Below, one piece after another: positions 54,831 to 63,431 of a DNA stretch of 64,000 nt. Under the pieces are notes generated by a model, which saw only the letters and a list, made by a program, of their open reading frames with translations, was not told where the DNA came from and did not search any database. Position numbers and translations under genes: made by a program. Source of the stretch: Caloranaerobacter sp. TR13 (lineage in GTDB: Bacteria; Bacillota; Clostridia; Tissierellales; Thermohalobacteraceae). The DNA lies in assembly GCF_001316435.1 (NCBI RefSeq), contig NZ_JXLL01000002.1, forward strand, positions 62,001 through 126,000, written 5' to 3'. The stretch's first letter is position 1; each line of letters starts with the position of its first letter.

Positions 54831-55013
54831 CCATATATACTATATACTAAAAATGTCATTTATGCAAGAAAAAAATAAACTAACTAAGATTTAAAGAGTT
54901 TATTAATATTCTTTATTTTATATAGTAATACATGTGTATGAAATATACTTTATTTTTTTATTCTTTTCATATAAAATTACTTTACTGTACTTTACGGAGA
55001 TGGGAGAGATAAT

Positions 55014-57314
55014 ATGTTAGCCAATAAACATCCAGATTATGAAAAAGAAAATAAAAACTTAAATACTACTTATGATTGCATATATGATGAGATAATGCAT
55101 TTAGAAAAAGAAATTAAAAAGATGGATGAATCGATTAATAAGCTGAAAAAATCGACTAGAGGTAATTATAGTGATGAAATGGTAGTAAAGACTACGATAC
55201 AAGAAGCTAATAAAAGGAAATATAGGCAGTTGATAAGGGCTCAGTATAAACCATACTTTGGACGGATTGATTTTAGAGAATTAGGTAAAGATGAATTTGA
55301 AACTTTTTATATAGGTAAAACTAGTGTTATAAGAAGGGGGGATGAAAAGAGGTTAGTAGTTGATTGGAGAGCACCGATAGCTAGTCTTTATTATAGTGGA
55401 GAATTAGGGGATGTGATGTATACAACACCAGATGGTCTAATAATTGGAGAATTAGAGTTAAAGAGACAGTATGAAATTGAAAATAAAAAGCTTATAAATA
55501 TCTTTGATAAGGGACTTACTCCAATGGACGAATTTCTGCAACAGGCGTTATGGCAAAAGAAGGACAATAGGCTAAAGGATATAGTTACGACTATACAAAG
55601 TGAACAAAATGATATAATAAGAGCTGATAAAGATGCGACCTTGATAGTACAAGGGGTTGCTGGTAGCGGTAAGACTACAATAGTTTTACATAGAATAGCC
55701 TATCTAATGTATACCTATCAGGATGTATTTACTCCAGAAAATATCCTAATTATTGTTCCTAATAATCTATTTTTAGACTACATTTCAGATGTGCTCCCAG
55801 ATTTAGGTGTCGAAGAAATTAATCAGGCTACTTATGAGGATTTAGCAATGAAATTGCTTAACAAGAGATATAACTTGAAATCGGTTGAAGACAAGCTTAT
55901 TAAATTAATAGAAAATAGTGGTATAAATGACAAATATTATGAAAATATTAAATATACATCCTGGTTTAAAGGTTCAATGATATTTAAAAAGATTTTAGAT
56001 AAATATATAAGAGATATGATTAAAGATTTCGTTCCTAAGATAAGCTTTAAGGTTTTAGATTACGATGTGTATTCATACGAAGAAGTAAAAGAAATGTTTG
56101 ATAAGGATTTTAGTTACTTGCCTGTCATACCTAGAATAGAAAGAATAAAAAAATATATAAAAGCTAATATAGATGAAAGAATAGAGAAAATTGTAGAAAG
56201 TATTAATGAAGATTATCAAAAAATAATAGCTAAAATAAAGAAATTGGATTTAAGTGAGGAAGAAATAAGGCAAGAACTTATCAAGTTATATGATGAAAGG
56301 GATAAAAAAATAAACGAGGTAAAAAAAGCTGTTCAAAGCTCAATAAATAAATATTTTTCCATGTGGCCAAAAATCGATATAGATGAGCTGTATAAAAGCA
56401 TTATTACAGATTTTGATGTAATTAAGAAGTATTCAAATGGAAAAATAGAAGATGAAAAACTTAAGTTTATAATTAGTTACTGCAAAGATAGTTTTGAAAA
56501 CGATGAAATAGAAAGAGAAGATTTACCAGCTATATTATATTTGAAAATGAAACTGTTAGGTTTAGAATTAAAAGGTAAATTCAGCCATATTATAGTAGAT
56601 GAAGCACAAGATTACAGTCAGTTACAGATGTATATTTTAAGAAAGTTAAATATTGGTAATTCTTTTACGATAGTAGGAGATTTATCTCAAGGGATACATT
56701 CATATAAAGGGATTGGCAGCTGGCAAGATTTAATAAAAGAAGTATTTGATGAGGATTCAACCAAATATTTAACAATAAGAAAGTGCTACCGTTCTACTAT
56801 GGAGATTATGAATTTTGCCAACGAAGTAATAAAAAATTGGAAAAAGGAAGATATTACTTTTGCAGAGCCAGTTTTAAGATCAGGAGATAAACCTTATATA
56901 ATAAGAAAGAATAGTGAAGACGAAATTATTGAAGATATAGTAAATAGAATAAAAGGGTTAAAAGATAAGGGATATAAGTCAATAGCAGTTATTTGTAAGA
57001 CAAATAAGGAAAGTAAAGAAGTCTACGAAAGTCTTAAAGAATATAAAATTACAGATTTACATTTGATTACTGATAAAGATATTACTTATGAAAGTGGTGT
57101 GGTTGTAATTCCAACATATTTAGCTAAAGGATTAGAATTTGATGCAGTTTTCGTTCATGATTGTTCAGAAAAGTCTTATCCAAATAATGAGATTCATATA
57201 AAGCTTTTATATGTTTCAATAACAAGACCTCTACATGAATTGTATATATATTATAAAGATAAACCATCAGCATTAATTAAAAATATATCTGAAGAATTTT
57301 GTAATAAAGGTTAA
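55014..57314 (+). CDS. helD: HelD-type RNA polymerase recycling ATPase (UvrD/Rep-like)
   Basis: 766 aa. N-terminal antiparallel coiled coil (~1-75) that in HelD reaches into the RNA polymerase secondary channel, then the conserved YFGRIDFRE...VVDWRAPIASLYY block, Walker A GVAGSGKTT (~214-222), a long HelD-specific insertion, DEAQDY (~531-536) and C-terminal motifs (TYLAKGLEFDAVFVHD, YVSITRPLHEL). HelD releases stalled RNA polymerase from DNA and can protect it from rifamycins. GGAGATGGGAGAG precedes the ATG. Monocistronic. Confidence 0.92.
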   Translation: MLANKHPDYEKENKNLNTTYDCIYDEIMHLEKEIKKMDESINKLKKSTRGNYSDEMVVKTTIQEANKRKYRQLIRAQYKPYFGRIDFRELGKDEFETFYIGKTSVIRRGDEKRLVVDWRAPIASLYYSGELGDVMYTTPDGLIIGELELKRQYEIENKKLINIFDKGLTPMDEFLQQALWQKKDNRLKDIVTTIQSEQNDIIRADKDATLIVQGVAGSGKTTIVLHRIAYLMYTYQDVFTPENILIIVPNNLFLDYISDVLPDLGVEEINQATYEDLAMKLLNKRYNLKSVEDKLIKLIENSGINDKYYENIKYTSWFKGSMIFKKILDKYIRDMIKDFVPKISFKVLDYDVYSYEEVKEMFDKDFSYLPVIPRIERIKKYIKANIDERIEKIVESINEDYQKIIAKIKKLDLSEEEIRQELIKLYDERDKKINEVKKAVQSSINKYFSMWPKIDIDELYKSIITDFDVIKKYSNGKIEDEKLKFIISYCKDSFENDEIEREDLPAILYLKMKLLGLELKGKFSHIIVDEAQDYSQLQMYILRKLNIGNSFTIVGDLSQGIHSYKGIGSWQDLIKEVFDEDSTKYLTIRKCYRSTMEIMNFANEVIKNWKKEDITFAEPVLRSGDKPYIIRKNSEDEIIEDIVNRIKGLKDKGYKSIAVICKTNKESKEVYESLKEYKITDLHLITDKDITYESGVVVIPTYLAKGLEFDAVFVHDCSEKSYPNNEIHIKLLYVSITRPLHELYIYYKDKPSALIKNISEEFCNKG

Positions 57315-57334
57315 ATAAAAGCTGAATAGTAAAC

Positions 57335-57369
57335 AGAGAACAGAAACCATAGACTCTGTTCTCTATTAC
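57335..57369. terminator. Bidirectional hairpin between helD and the MFS gene
   Basis: AGAGAACAGA (57335-57344)/TCTGTTCTCT (57355-57364) between two convergent genes; T-rich on the plus side. Confidence 0.65.
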
Positions 57370-58533
57370 TTATTTTATATTAAAATTCTTATCCTTTGAT
57401 ACATCAATAAGTAAGATTATAGAAATTATATTACTTATAGTCCCAATACCTATAACTAATTTATATCCACCTAACTCAAATAGTGATGGACCAATAATAG
57501 TAAGCAATAATGCACATGCAGAAATAACAAAATATAATAGTGTCATAAATACAGTTCTTCTATTTGGATATATTTCAGAGCATATAGCTTGAAATGCTGA
57601 CCAGCCACCATCTAGTCCTAATGCATAAAGAAAGGTTAATGGTATAACCAGATATATTGACTTAATGTAAGGCAATGGTGCTAAAACTAAAGTCATCAAA
57701 ATAAAGCTTAAAATGCCATACTTCATTTTTCCTATTTTATCGCTTAATATAGCTGCTATAATAACACCTGTTACAGTTCCCAAAGCAGTTAAAGTAAAAA
57801 CATAACCTATATAAGATTGACTTAAGTTAAAATTATGTTTTAACCAAATAGAAAGGTAACTAAACATAAATATTGGTGCAAGAACTAATGAAAACTGAAT
57901 TATTAAAAACTTAATAGTTATGGGCTTTTTTGTTATAGAAATTACTTCTTTAAAATTAAGTTCAGAAGAACATGAAATATGTTCGTTATGGTCTTTTGGT
58001 AGTTTTACAGATAAAAACAGTATCATAATAGATAATACAGAAACAGACCAATACAGATAATGTATGTTGAAATATTTAACCATATTAGTACTATATATTG
58101 GGCTTATAAGAATAGCAATAGCAAATGCAATTCTTAAAATACCAGCACCCTTTCCTCTATTTTCGTAAGGAATAAAATCACTTATGTATGAAAGTAAAGA
58201 GGCAGTTAAAGTGATATTTCCTATTCCTATTAACATTCTACCTAAACCAAATACTATAGGGGATGGTGACCATCCAGTTATAAATGTACCTGTTAGAAAG
58301 GCTACAATTGCAAATACAATAGCATTTTTCTTACCATATTTATCCGCTGCCATACCAAATAACGGTGAAAATAGACCTATCATCGAAAAACCTAAATTTA
58401 GATATATTACGCTACTTTCTTTAATGCTAAAGTAATTAGATAAATAAGGAACAATCGGGCTTATAAAGCTTGATTCAAACGATATAACAAATTGTATAAA
58501 AAATACTACAAATAGAGTAAAGTACAAATTCAA
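57370..58533 (-). CDS. MFS transporter
   Basis: 387 aa with ~12 helices. The loop 2-3 motif is GMAADKYGKKNA (~60-71), and GRMLIGIGNITLTASLLSYISDFIPYENRGKGAG follows, typical of the DHA1-type drug:H+ antiporters. The second half repeats the motif as AAILSDKIGKMKYG. The substrate is unknown. It is divergent from the ABC exporter to the right, with a shared intergenic region of 188 bases. Confidence 0.88.
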   Translation of the reverse strand: MNLYFTLFVVFFIQFVISFESSFISPIVPYLSNYFSIKESSVIYLNLGFSMIGLFSPLFGMAADKYGKKNAIVFAIVAFLTGTFITGWSPSPIVFGLGRMLIGIGNITLTASLLSYISDFIPYENRGKGAGILRIAFAIAILISPIYSTNMVKYFNIHYLYWSVSVLSIMILFLSVKLPKDHNEHISCSSELNFKEVISITKKPITIKFLIIQFSLVLAPIFMFSYLSIWLKHNFNLSQSYIGYVFTLTALGTVTGVIIAAILSDKIGKMKYGILSFILMTLVLAPLPYIKSIYLVIPLTFLYALGLDGGWSAFQAICSEIYPNRRTVFMTLLYFVISACALLLTIIGPSLFELGGYKLVIGIGTISNIISIILLIDVSKDKNFNIK

Positions 58534-58639
58534 AATACCACCCCCAAAACATTTATTAAGACTATTATCGTTTAAAATTATCGAAAAGTAAAGCTACCAA
58601 TCAATATTCAGAAATTTTAGTATTTTATATTAGATTTGA

Positions 58640-58668
58640 TTGACATACTTGTAATAATATTCTATAAT
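58640..58668 (+). promoter_or_regulatory. Consensus promoter of the homodimeric ABC exporter
   Basis: TTGACA (58640-58645), 17 bases, TATAAT (58663-58668): a perfect sigma-A promoter. Confidence 0.8.
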
Positions 58669-58721
58669 ACTTGAAAACCTTTAACAAATGAGCAATGACG
58701 ATAATTGATAGGAGGGGGAAA

Positions 58722-60461
58722 ATGATAAAAAAATTTATTTCATATTATAAGCCTCATATGAAATTATTTATTTTAGATATGGTATGTGCTTTTTTTGTTG
58801 CAGTATTAGACCTAGTATTTCCTATGATAACAAGACAAATAATTAATGACATAATACCAAACGGTAAGATAAGAACATTATATATCTTTACAATAGTATT
58901 AGTAGTTTTATATATTTTTAGAGCTGTTTTTAACTATATAGTTGATTATTGGGGGCATGTAGTTGGTACTAGAATGGAACACGACATGAGAAGAGATTTA
59001 TTTGCTCATCTTCAAACATTAGATATAAGTTACTTTGATAATACCAAAACAGGACAAATAATGTCTAGAATTGTAAATGATTTAAATGAAATATCAGAAT
59101 TGGCTCATCATGGACCAGAAGATTTATTTTTATCAATAATAATGCTTATAGGTTCTTTTATTATACTTATGACTATAGATTGGAGACTTACATTAATAGT
59201 ATTTATTTTTGTTCCTGCTATGATATGGTTTGCTATTACAAAGAGAAAGAAAATGACAGAGTCATTTAGAAATGTAAGGAAAAAGATAGCTAATGTAAAT
59301 GCTCAGCTAGAAAACAGTATTTCAGGAATAAGGGTTGCAAAATCTTTTGCAAATGAAGAATACGAAATGCAAAAGTTCAGTATAGGTAATAGAGAATTCA
59401 AGGAATCTAGAGAGTTTGCGTTTAAATCTTTGGCTGAATTTTTTACAGGTATCAATTTTCTATCCAACATGTTAAATGTTGTAGTTGTAAGTGTTGGTGG
59501 CATATTTGTATACAAAAAGATAATTAATACTGGAGATTTAGTTGCGTACCTTCTTTATGTAAATTTCTTTATGCAGCCTATTAGAAGACTTACTCAATTT
59601 ACTCAGCAATATCAAACAGGTATGACTGGTTTTGAGAGGTTTATGGAAATCTTGAGTATAGAGCCCAATATTGTTGATAAAGAAGGAGTTATAGAGCTTA
59701 ATAATGTTAAAGGTAAAATTGAGCTAAAGAATATATCGTTTAGCTACAATGACAAAAAGAATAAAGTTTTATCAGATATAAATTTAACTATTGAAGCTGG
59801 TAAGACATTAGCACTAGTTGGACCTTCAGGAGCAGGTAAGACTACTTTATGCCATTTAATACCTAGATTTTATGAAGTTGATTCAGGAGAAATTTTATTA
59901 GATGGAATTAACATTAAGGATATTTCTATTAAATCTTTAAGACGAAATATAGGATTAGTTCAGCAAAATATATTTTTATTTACAGGTACTATAAAAGAAA
60001 ATATTTTATATGGTAGACCAGATGCTAGTTTTGAAGAAGTAGTTGAAGCTGCTAAAAATGCTAATATACATGATTTTATTATGAGTTTGCCAAATGGATA
60101 TGATACATATATAGGTGAAAAGGGAATAAAGCTTTCAGGAGGTCAAAAGCAAAGAATATCAATAGCTAGAGTGTTCTTGAAAAATCCGCCTATACTTATT
60201 CTTGATGAGGCAACATCTGCTTTAGATAATGAAACAGAGATTATTATTCAACAGGCTTTAGAAAGATTATCAAAAGATAGAACAACTATTGTTATTGCAC
60301 ATAGGTTGTCTACTGTTAAAAATGCAGATGAGATTGTAGTATTAACTGATAAAGGAATTCAAGAAAGAGGAAAGCATGAAGAATTAATCAAGAAAGACGG
60401 TTTATACGCTAGACTTTATAAGGCACAATTTAAAGGCTTTATACCAGATAATGTTGCTTAG
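58722..60461 (+). CDS. Homodimer-type ABC exporter (MsbA/BmrA-like)
   Basis: 579 aa from the ATG at 58722, chosen for AGGAGGGGG just before it; an upstream in-frame ATG has no RBS. Six-helix membrane domain (~1-310) and nucleotide-binding domain with Walker A GPSGAGKT, LSGGQKQR, Walker B ILILDEATSALD and VIAHRLS. Every ATP-site residue is canonical, unlike the degenerate pair at 3083-6609, so it can work as a homodimer. It probably exports lipids or drugs. Confidence 0.93.
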   Translation: MIKKFISYYKPHMKLFILDMVCAFFVAVLDLVFPMITRQIINDIIPNGKIRTLYIFTIVLVVLYIFRAVFNYIVDYWGHVVGTRMEHDMRRDLFAHLQTLDISYFDNTKTGQIMSRIVNDLNEISELAHHGPEDLFLSIIMLIGSFIILMTIDWRLTLIVFIFVPAMIWFAITKRKKMTESFRNVRKKIANVNAQLENSISGIRVAKSFANEEYEMQKFSIGNREFKESREFAFKSLAEFFTGINFLSNMLNVVVVSVGGIFVYKKIINTGDLVAYLLYVNFFMQPIRRLTQFTQQYQTGMTGFERFMEILSIEPNIVDKEGVIELNNVKGKIELKNISFSYNDKKNKVLSDINLTIEAGKTLALVGPSGAGKTTLCHLIPRFYEVDSGEILLDGINIKDISIKSLRRNIGLVQQNIFLFTGTIKENILYGRPDASFEEVVEAAKNANIHDFIMSLPNGYDTYIGEKGIKLSGGQKQRISIARVFLKNPPILILDEATSALDNETEIIIQQALERLSKDRTTIVIAHRLSTVKNADEIVVLTDKGIQERGKHEELIKKDGLYARLYKAQFKGFIPDNVA

Positions 60462-60579
60462 AATATTTAATGTTTAAAAGAAAAAATATCGGGTATTTAG
60501 TTAAAAGATTTGTATATTAATTAAGTAACTTATTACAATCGTAGTTGGAGTATGGAGAATAGAGGAAAGGGGGATAAAA

Positions 60580-60690
60580 ATGGCTGTTTGGAAATGTACA
60601 GTTTGTGGAGAAACTAAAGAAGGTAGATGTAGACCTAAAACTTGTCCAAAATGTGGTGCACCTAAAGATAAGTTTGAAAAAGAGAAGTAA
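60580..60690 (+). CDS. 36-aa rubredoxin-like zinc/iron mini-protein (RCKP-type)
   Basis: A 36-codon frame with GAAAGGGGG upstream: MAVWKCTVCGETKEGRCRPK then TCPKCGAPKDKFEKEK. Two C-x2-C knuckles (C6/C9 and C22/C25) fit the RCKP-type rubredoxin-like domain. It binds one Fe or Zn and may be a small electron carrier or zinc module. The next gene is an oxygen-binding hemerythrin, a sensible companion in an anaerobe. It has its own terminator. Size and codon use are typical of this family. Confidence 0.85.
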   Translation: MAVWKCTVCGETKEGRCRPKTCPKCGAPKDKFEKEK

Positions 60691-60700
60691 AACAATCTTA

Positions 60701-60724
60701 AAAGCGGCGTTTGCCGCTTTTTAT
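60701..60724 (+). terminator. Terminator after the rubredoxin-like gene
   Basis: AAAGCGGC/GCCGCTTT with loop GTTT, then TTATAC. Confidence 0.85.
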
Positions 60725-60783
60725 ACGTTAATAAAGAAATAATACATATAGATAATTTTATTGAAAAGAAGGTGTTGATTTAG

Positions 60784-61200
60784 ATGTTTAAATGGAAAGA
60801 TGAATATTCGACTAGAATAAATATTTTTGATGAAGAACATAAGAAACTTTTTGAAATAAGCAACAGATTATATGATTTGATTAATCTAGATGATAAAATA
60901 GATAGATATGATGATATTATGGAAGTTATGCATGAAATGGAAGAATATGCAAAGTATCATTTCAAACATGAAGAAGAACTTATGCAAAAATATAACTATC
61001 CACCAAGAGAGTTTTTTAAACATATATCAGAACATAAAACTTTTTTCATGGAAGTTGAAAAGGTTATGTCTAAAGATATTGATGAAGAACAAAGAGAAGT
61101 ATCTGAGCATTTAGTTACATTCTTGGTTGATTGGATTACAAATCACATATTAAAAACGGATATGAAGTATACTGATTTTTTTGCTAGTAAAGACATTTAG
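60784..61200 (+). CDS. Bacteriohemerythrin
   Basis: 138 aa, a full-length single-domain hemerythrin. The di-iron ligands fall in the expected order: His in IFDEEHKKLF (~19), His and Glu in YHFKHEEELM (~58-63), His in EFFKHISEHKTFF (~78, 82), and His and Asp in WITNHILKTDMKYT (~120, 125). It binds O2 in the cytoplasm, for storage, scavenging or delivery. AAGAAGGTG precedes the ATG. No fused chemoreceptor domain. Confidence 0.95.
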   Translation: MFKWKDEYSTRINIFDEEHKKLFEISNRLYDLINLDDKIDRYDDIMEVMHEMEEYAKYHFKHEEELMQKYNYPPREFFKHISEHKTFFMEVEKVMSKDIDEEQREVSEHLVTFLVDWITNHILKTDMKYTDFFASKDI

Positions 61201-61214
61201 GACTAGAAAAAATA

Positions 61215-61252
61215 GCTCATATGAGAATTTAGCTCGTGTGAGCTTTTTTTTG
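61215..61252 (+). terminator. Terminator after bacteriohemerythrin
   Basis: GCTCATATGAG (61215-61225) pairs with CTCGTGTGAGC (61233-61243) with G-U pairs, then TTTTTTTTG. Between here and 61383 I see nothing. Confidence 0.8.
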
Positions 61253-61382
61253 TTTTAAATTAGGTGTAGCTTATAGAATGAAGAAGGCTAAAGTTTTATA
61301 AAATTTTAACTATAAAGAGGAGCTTTTTAATTTTTGTAGAAGTTAATTGAAAAAACTAAAACTTAAAAAAGAAGGTTATATT

Positions 61383-61490
61383 ATGTTTTTTAAGACATCT
61401 GATGGAATAGAATTATTCTATGAAGTCTATGGCGAAAAGAAAGATATTCCTGTGGTTTTTATACACAGTCATTATATAAGGTTATATTGA
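61383..61490 (+). pseudogene. Truncated alpha/beta-hydrolase start
   Basis: ATG at 61383 after GAAGG opens 35 codons: MFFKTSDGIELFYEVYGEKK, then DIPVVFIHSHYIRLY and TGA. This is the first two strands of an alpha/beta hydrolase (F-x-x-x-D-G-x-x-L-x-Y-E-x-x-G...V-V-F-I-H), cut off just before the oxyanion-hole loop. Its TGA lies in the -35 box of the next promoter, so the maltodextrin locus seems to have been joined here by a deletion or insertion. Confidence 0.6.
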
Positions 61491-61515
61491 CACTAGAGTA
61501 GGGAAGTGCTATAAT
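61487..61515 (+). promoter_or_regulatory. Promoter of the GH13_20 gene
   Basis: TTGACA (61487-61492), 17 bases, TATAAT (61510-61515): consensus. Confidence 0.85.
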
Positions 61516-61520
61516 AATAA

Positions 61521-61534
61521 TGCAAACGGTTGCA
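61521..61534. promoter_or_regulatory. LacI-family (MalR-type) operator 1
   Basis: TGCAAACGGTTGCA, a near-palindrome around CG, six bases after the -10 and over the expected start. An identical site lies at 63361. Confidence 0.8.
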
Positions 61535-61583
61535 TAAATCTCGACAATTTTTTCTATAACAAGTTTCTAATAAGAGGTGAAAT

Positions 61584-63317
61584 ATGAATCTACAAGCAAT
61601 TTATCACAAACCAAAGAGTAATTTTTGTTATGCATATGATGAAAACGTTATTCATATAAGGTTAAGAGCTGCAAAAGGAGATATAAAGAAGGCTGTCTTG
61701 ATATATGGAGATAAGTATCAGTGGGATAAAAGACAAGAGTTAGTCATGGAACTAACAGGCTCTGATGATCTTTATGATTATTTTACAGTAGAGGTTAGCC
61801 CTAAAAACAAGAGACTTGCATATTATTTTAAGGTCCAGGGAGATGCAGGTGAATTTTATTTTACTGAATGGGGACTTATAAAAGATATTGATGAAAAAGA
61901 AGTGTATCTACATTTTTTCCAATATCCATATATGAATAAAGAAGATATTCATAAAGTACCAGAATGGGTTAAAGATACAGTATTTTATCAAATATTTCCT
62001 GAAAGATTTTTCAATGGTGATACATCAAATGACCCAGATAATTTAACAAAGTGGGGAGAGCTACCTACTTCAAATAGTTTTTATGGTGGAGATTTAAAGG
62101 GGATTATTGAAAAGCTTGATTATTTAGAGGAATTAGGTATTAATGGTATCTACCTTACTCCAATATTTGAATCACCGACTAATCATAAATACGATACTAA
62201 GGACTATTTTAAAATAGACCCTCATTTTGGGGATTTGCAGACCTTGAAGGAACTAGTTTCTAAATGTCATGAAAGAGGCATTAGAGTTATTTTAGATGCA
62301 GTGTTTAACCACTGTGGTTATTTCTTTGAACCATTTCAAGATGTTATTGAGAAAGGTAAAGAATCACCTTACTATAACTGGTTTCATATACACAAATGGC
62401 CAATAGAAACTAATCCTCCAAGTTATGATACATTTGCATTTGTATATCATATGCCTAAGCTAAATACAGATAATCCAGAAGTAAGAGAGTATTTATTGAA
62501 AGTTGCTAGGTATTGGATTGAGGAAGCAGATATTGATGGTTGGAGATTAGACGTTTCTGATGAAGTGAGTCATGATTTTTGGAGAGAGTTTAGAAAAACG
62601 GTTAAAGGTGCTAAAGAAGATGCTTATATAGTAGGAGAACTTTGGCTTGATGCTTATCCGTGGCTTAGAGGTGACCAGTTTGATGCAGTAATGAATTATC
62701 CGGTTATGAGAGCTTTATTACAGTATTTTGCTTATGAAAATATTTCAGATAGACAGTTTAAAGAATTAATTAACAAAACTAGAATGCGAAATACTGAGCA
62801 AGTTAATGAAGTTATGCTTAATTTAATAGAGAGTCATGACACTTCAAGATATTTAACGGAGTGTAATAAAGATATAAATAAATTGATGATGACAGCTACA
62901 TTTTTATTAACTTATGTTGGAACGCCTTGTATATATTATGGAACTGAAATTGGTATGGAAGGCGGCCATGATCCAGATTGTAGAAGAACAATGGATTGGA
63001 ATAAGGAAAATTGGGATTTAGAATTATTTAATTATTATAAAAAGCTAATCAGATTGAGAAAACAGTATAAAGCATTAAGAAGAGGTAAATTTAAATGGAT
63101 TGATAATATAGAAGGGATAATAGGGTTTATTAGAGAGTATGAAAATGAAAAAATGTTTATTTTAATTAATAATCATAATTTTGATAGAGAAGTAATATTA
63201 AATAATAAAGGCAAGTACATTGACGGTTTGACAGGTGATGTTTTTAAGTCAGACAAAGCTTTATATGTTAATGTACCTAAGTATTCAGCTAGAATTCTTG
63301 TTTCTTCTGAAGATTAA
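61584..63317 (+). CDS. GH13_20 neopullulanase / cyclomaltodextrinase / maltogenic amylase
   Basis: 577 aa. N-terminal CBM34-type beta domain (~1-125: VIHIRLRAAKGDIKKAVLIY), then the GH13 barrel. Catalytic residues are canonical: nucleophile Asp in GWRLDVSDEV, acid/base Glu in YIVGELWLDA, stabiliser Asp in IESHDTSR. VKDTVFYQIFPERFFNGD and the N-terminal domain are typical of the subfamily, which cleaves cyclodextrins, pullulan and maltodextrins. There is no signal peptide, so it works on imported maltodextrins. GAGGTGAAAT precedes the ATG. Confidence 0.93.
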   Translation: MNLQAIYHKPKSNFCYAYDENVIHIRLRAAKGDIKKAVLIYGDKYQWDKRQELVMELTGSDDLYDYFTVEVSPKNKRLAYYFKVQGDAGEFYFTEWGLIKDIDEKEVYLHFFQYPYMNKEDIHKVPEWVKDTVFYQIFPERFFNGDTSNDPDNLTKWGELPTSNSFYGGDLKGIIEKLDYLEELGINGIYLTPIFESPTNHKYDTKDYFKIDPHFGDLQTLKELVSKCHERGIRVILDAVFNHCGYFFEPFQDVIEKGKESPYYNWFHIHKWPIETNPPSYDTFAFVYHMPKLNTDNPEVREYLLKVARYWIEEADIDGWRLDVSDEVSHDFWREFRKTVKGAKEDAYIVGELWLDAYPWLRGDQFDAVMNYPVMRALLQYFAYENISDRQFKELINKTRMRNTEQVNEVMLNLIESHDTSRYLTECNKDINKLMMTATFLLTYVGTPCIYYGTEIGMEGGHDPDCRRTMDWNKENWDLELFNYYKKLIRLRKQYKALRRGKFKWIDNIEGIIGFIREYENEKMFILINNHNFDREVILNNKGKYIDGLTGDVFKSDKALYVNVPKYSARILVSSED

Positions 63318-63324
63318 AAATAGT

Positions 63325-63353
63325 TTGACATATTTTCAAAAAAGGTTTATAAT
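63325..63353 (+). promoter_or_regulatory. Promoter of the sugar-binding lipoprotein gene
   Basis: TTGACA (63325-63330), 17 bases, TATAAT (63348-63353): consensus. Confidence 0.85.
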
Positions 63354-63360
63354 TAAATTG

Positions 63361-63374
63361 TGCAAACGGTTGCA
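63361..63374. promoter_or_regulatory. LacI-family (MalR-type) operator 2
   Basis: TGCAAACGGTTGCA, identical to the site at 61521 and in nearly the same position relative to the -10. A regulator outside the window must act on both. Confidence 0.8.
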
Positions 63375-63431
63375 GAGATTAGCAACCATAAAACTAACAT
63401 AATTATTTTAATTTAAAGAAGGGGGATTTAC

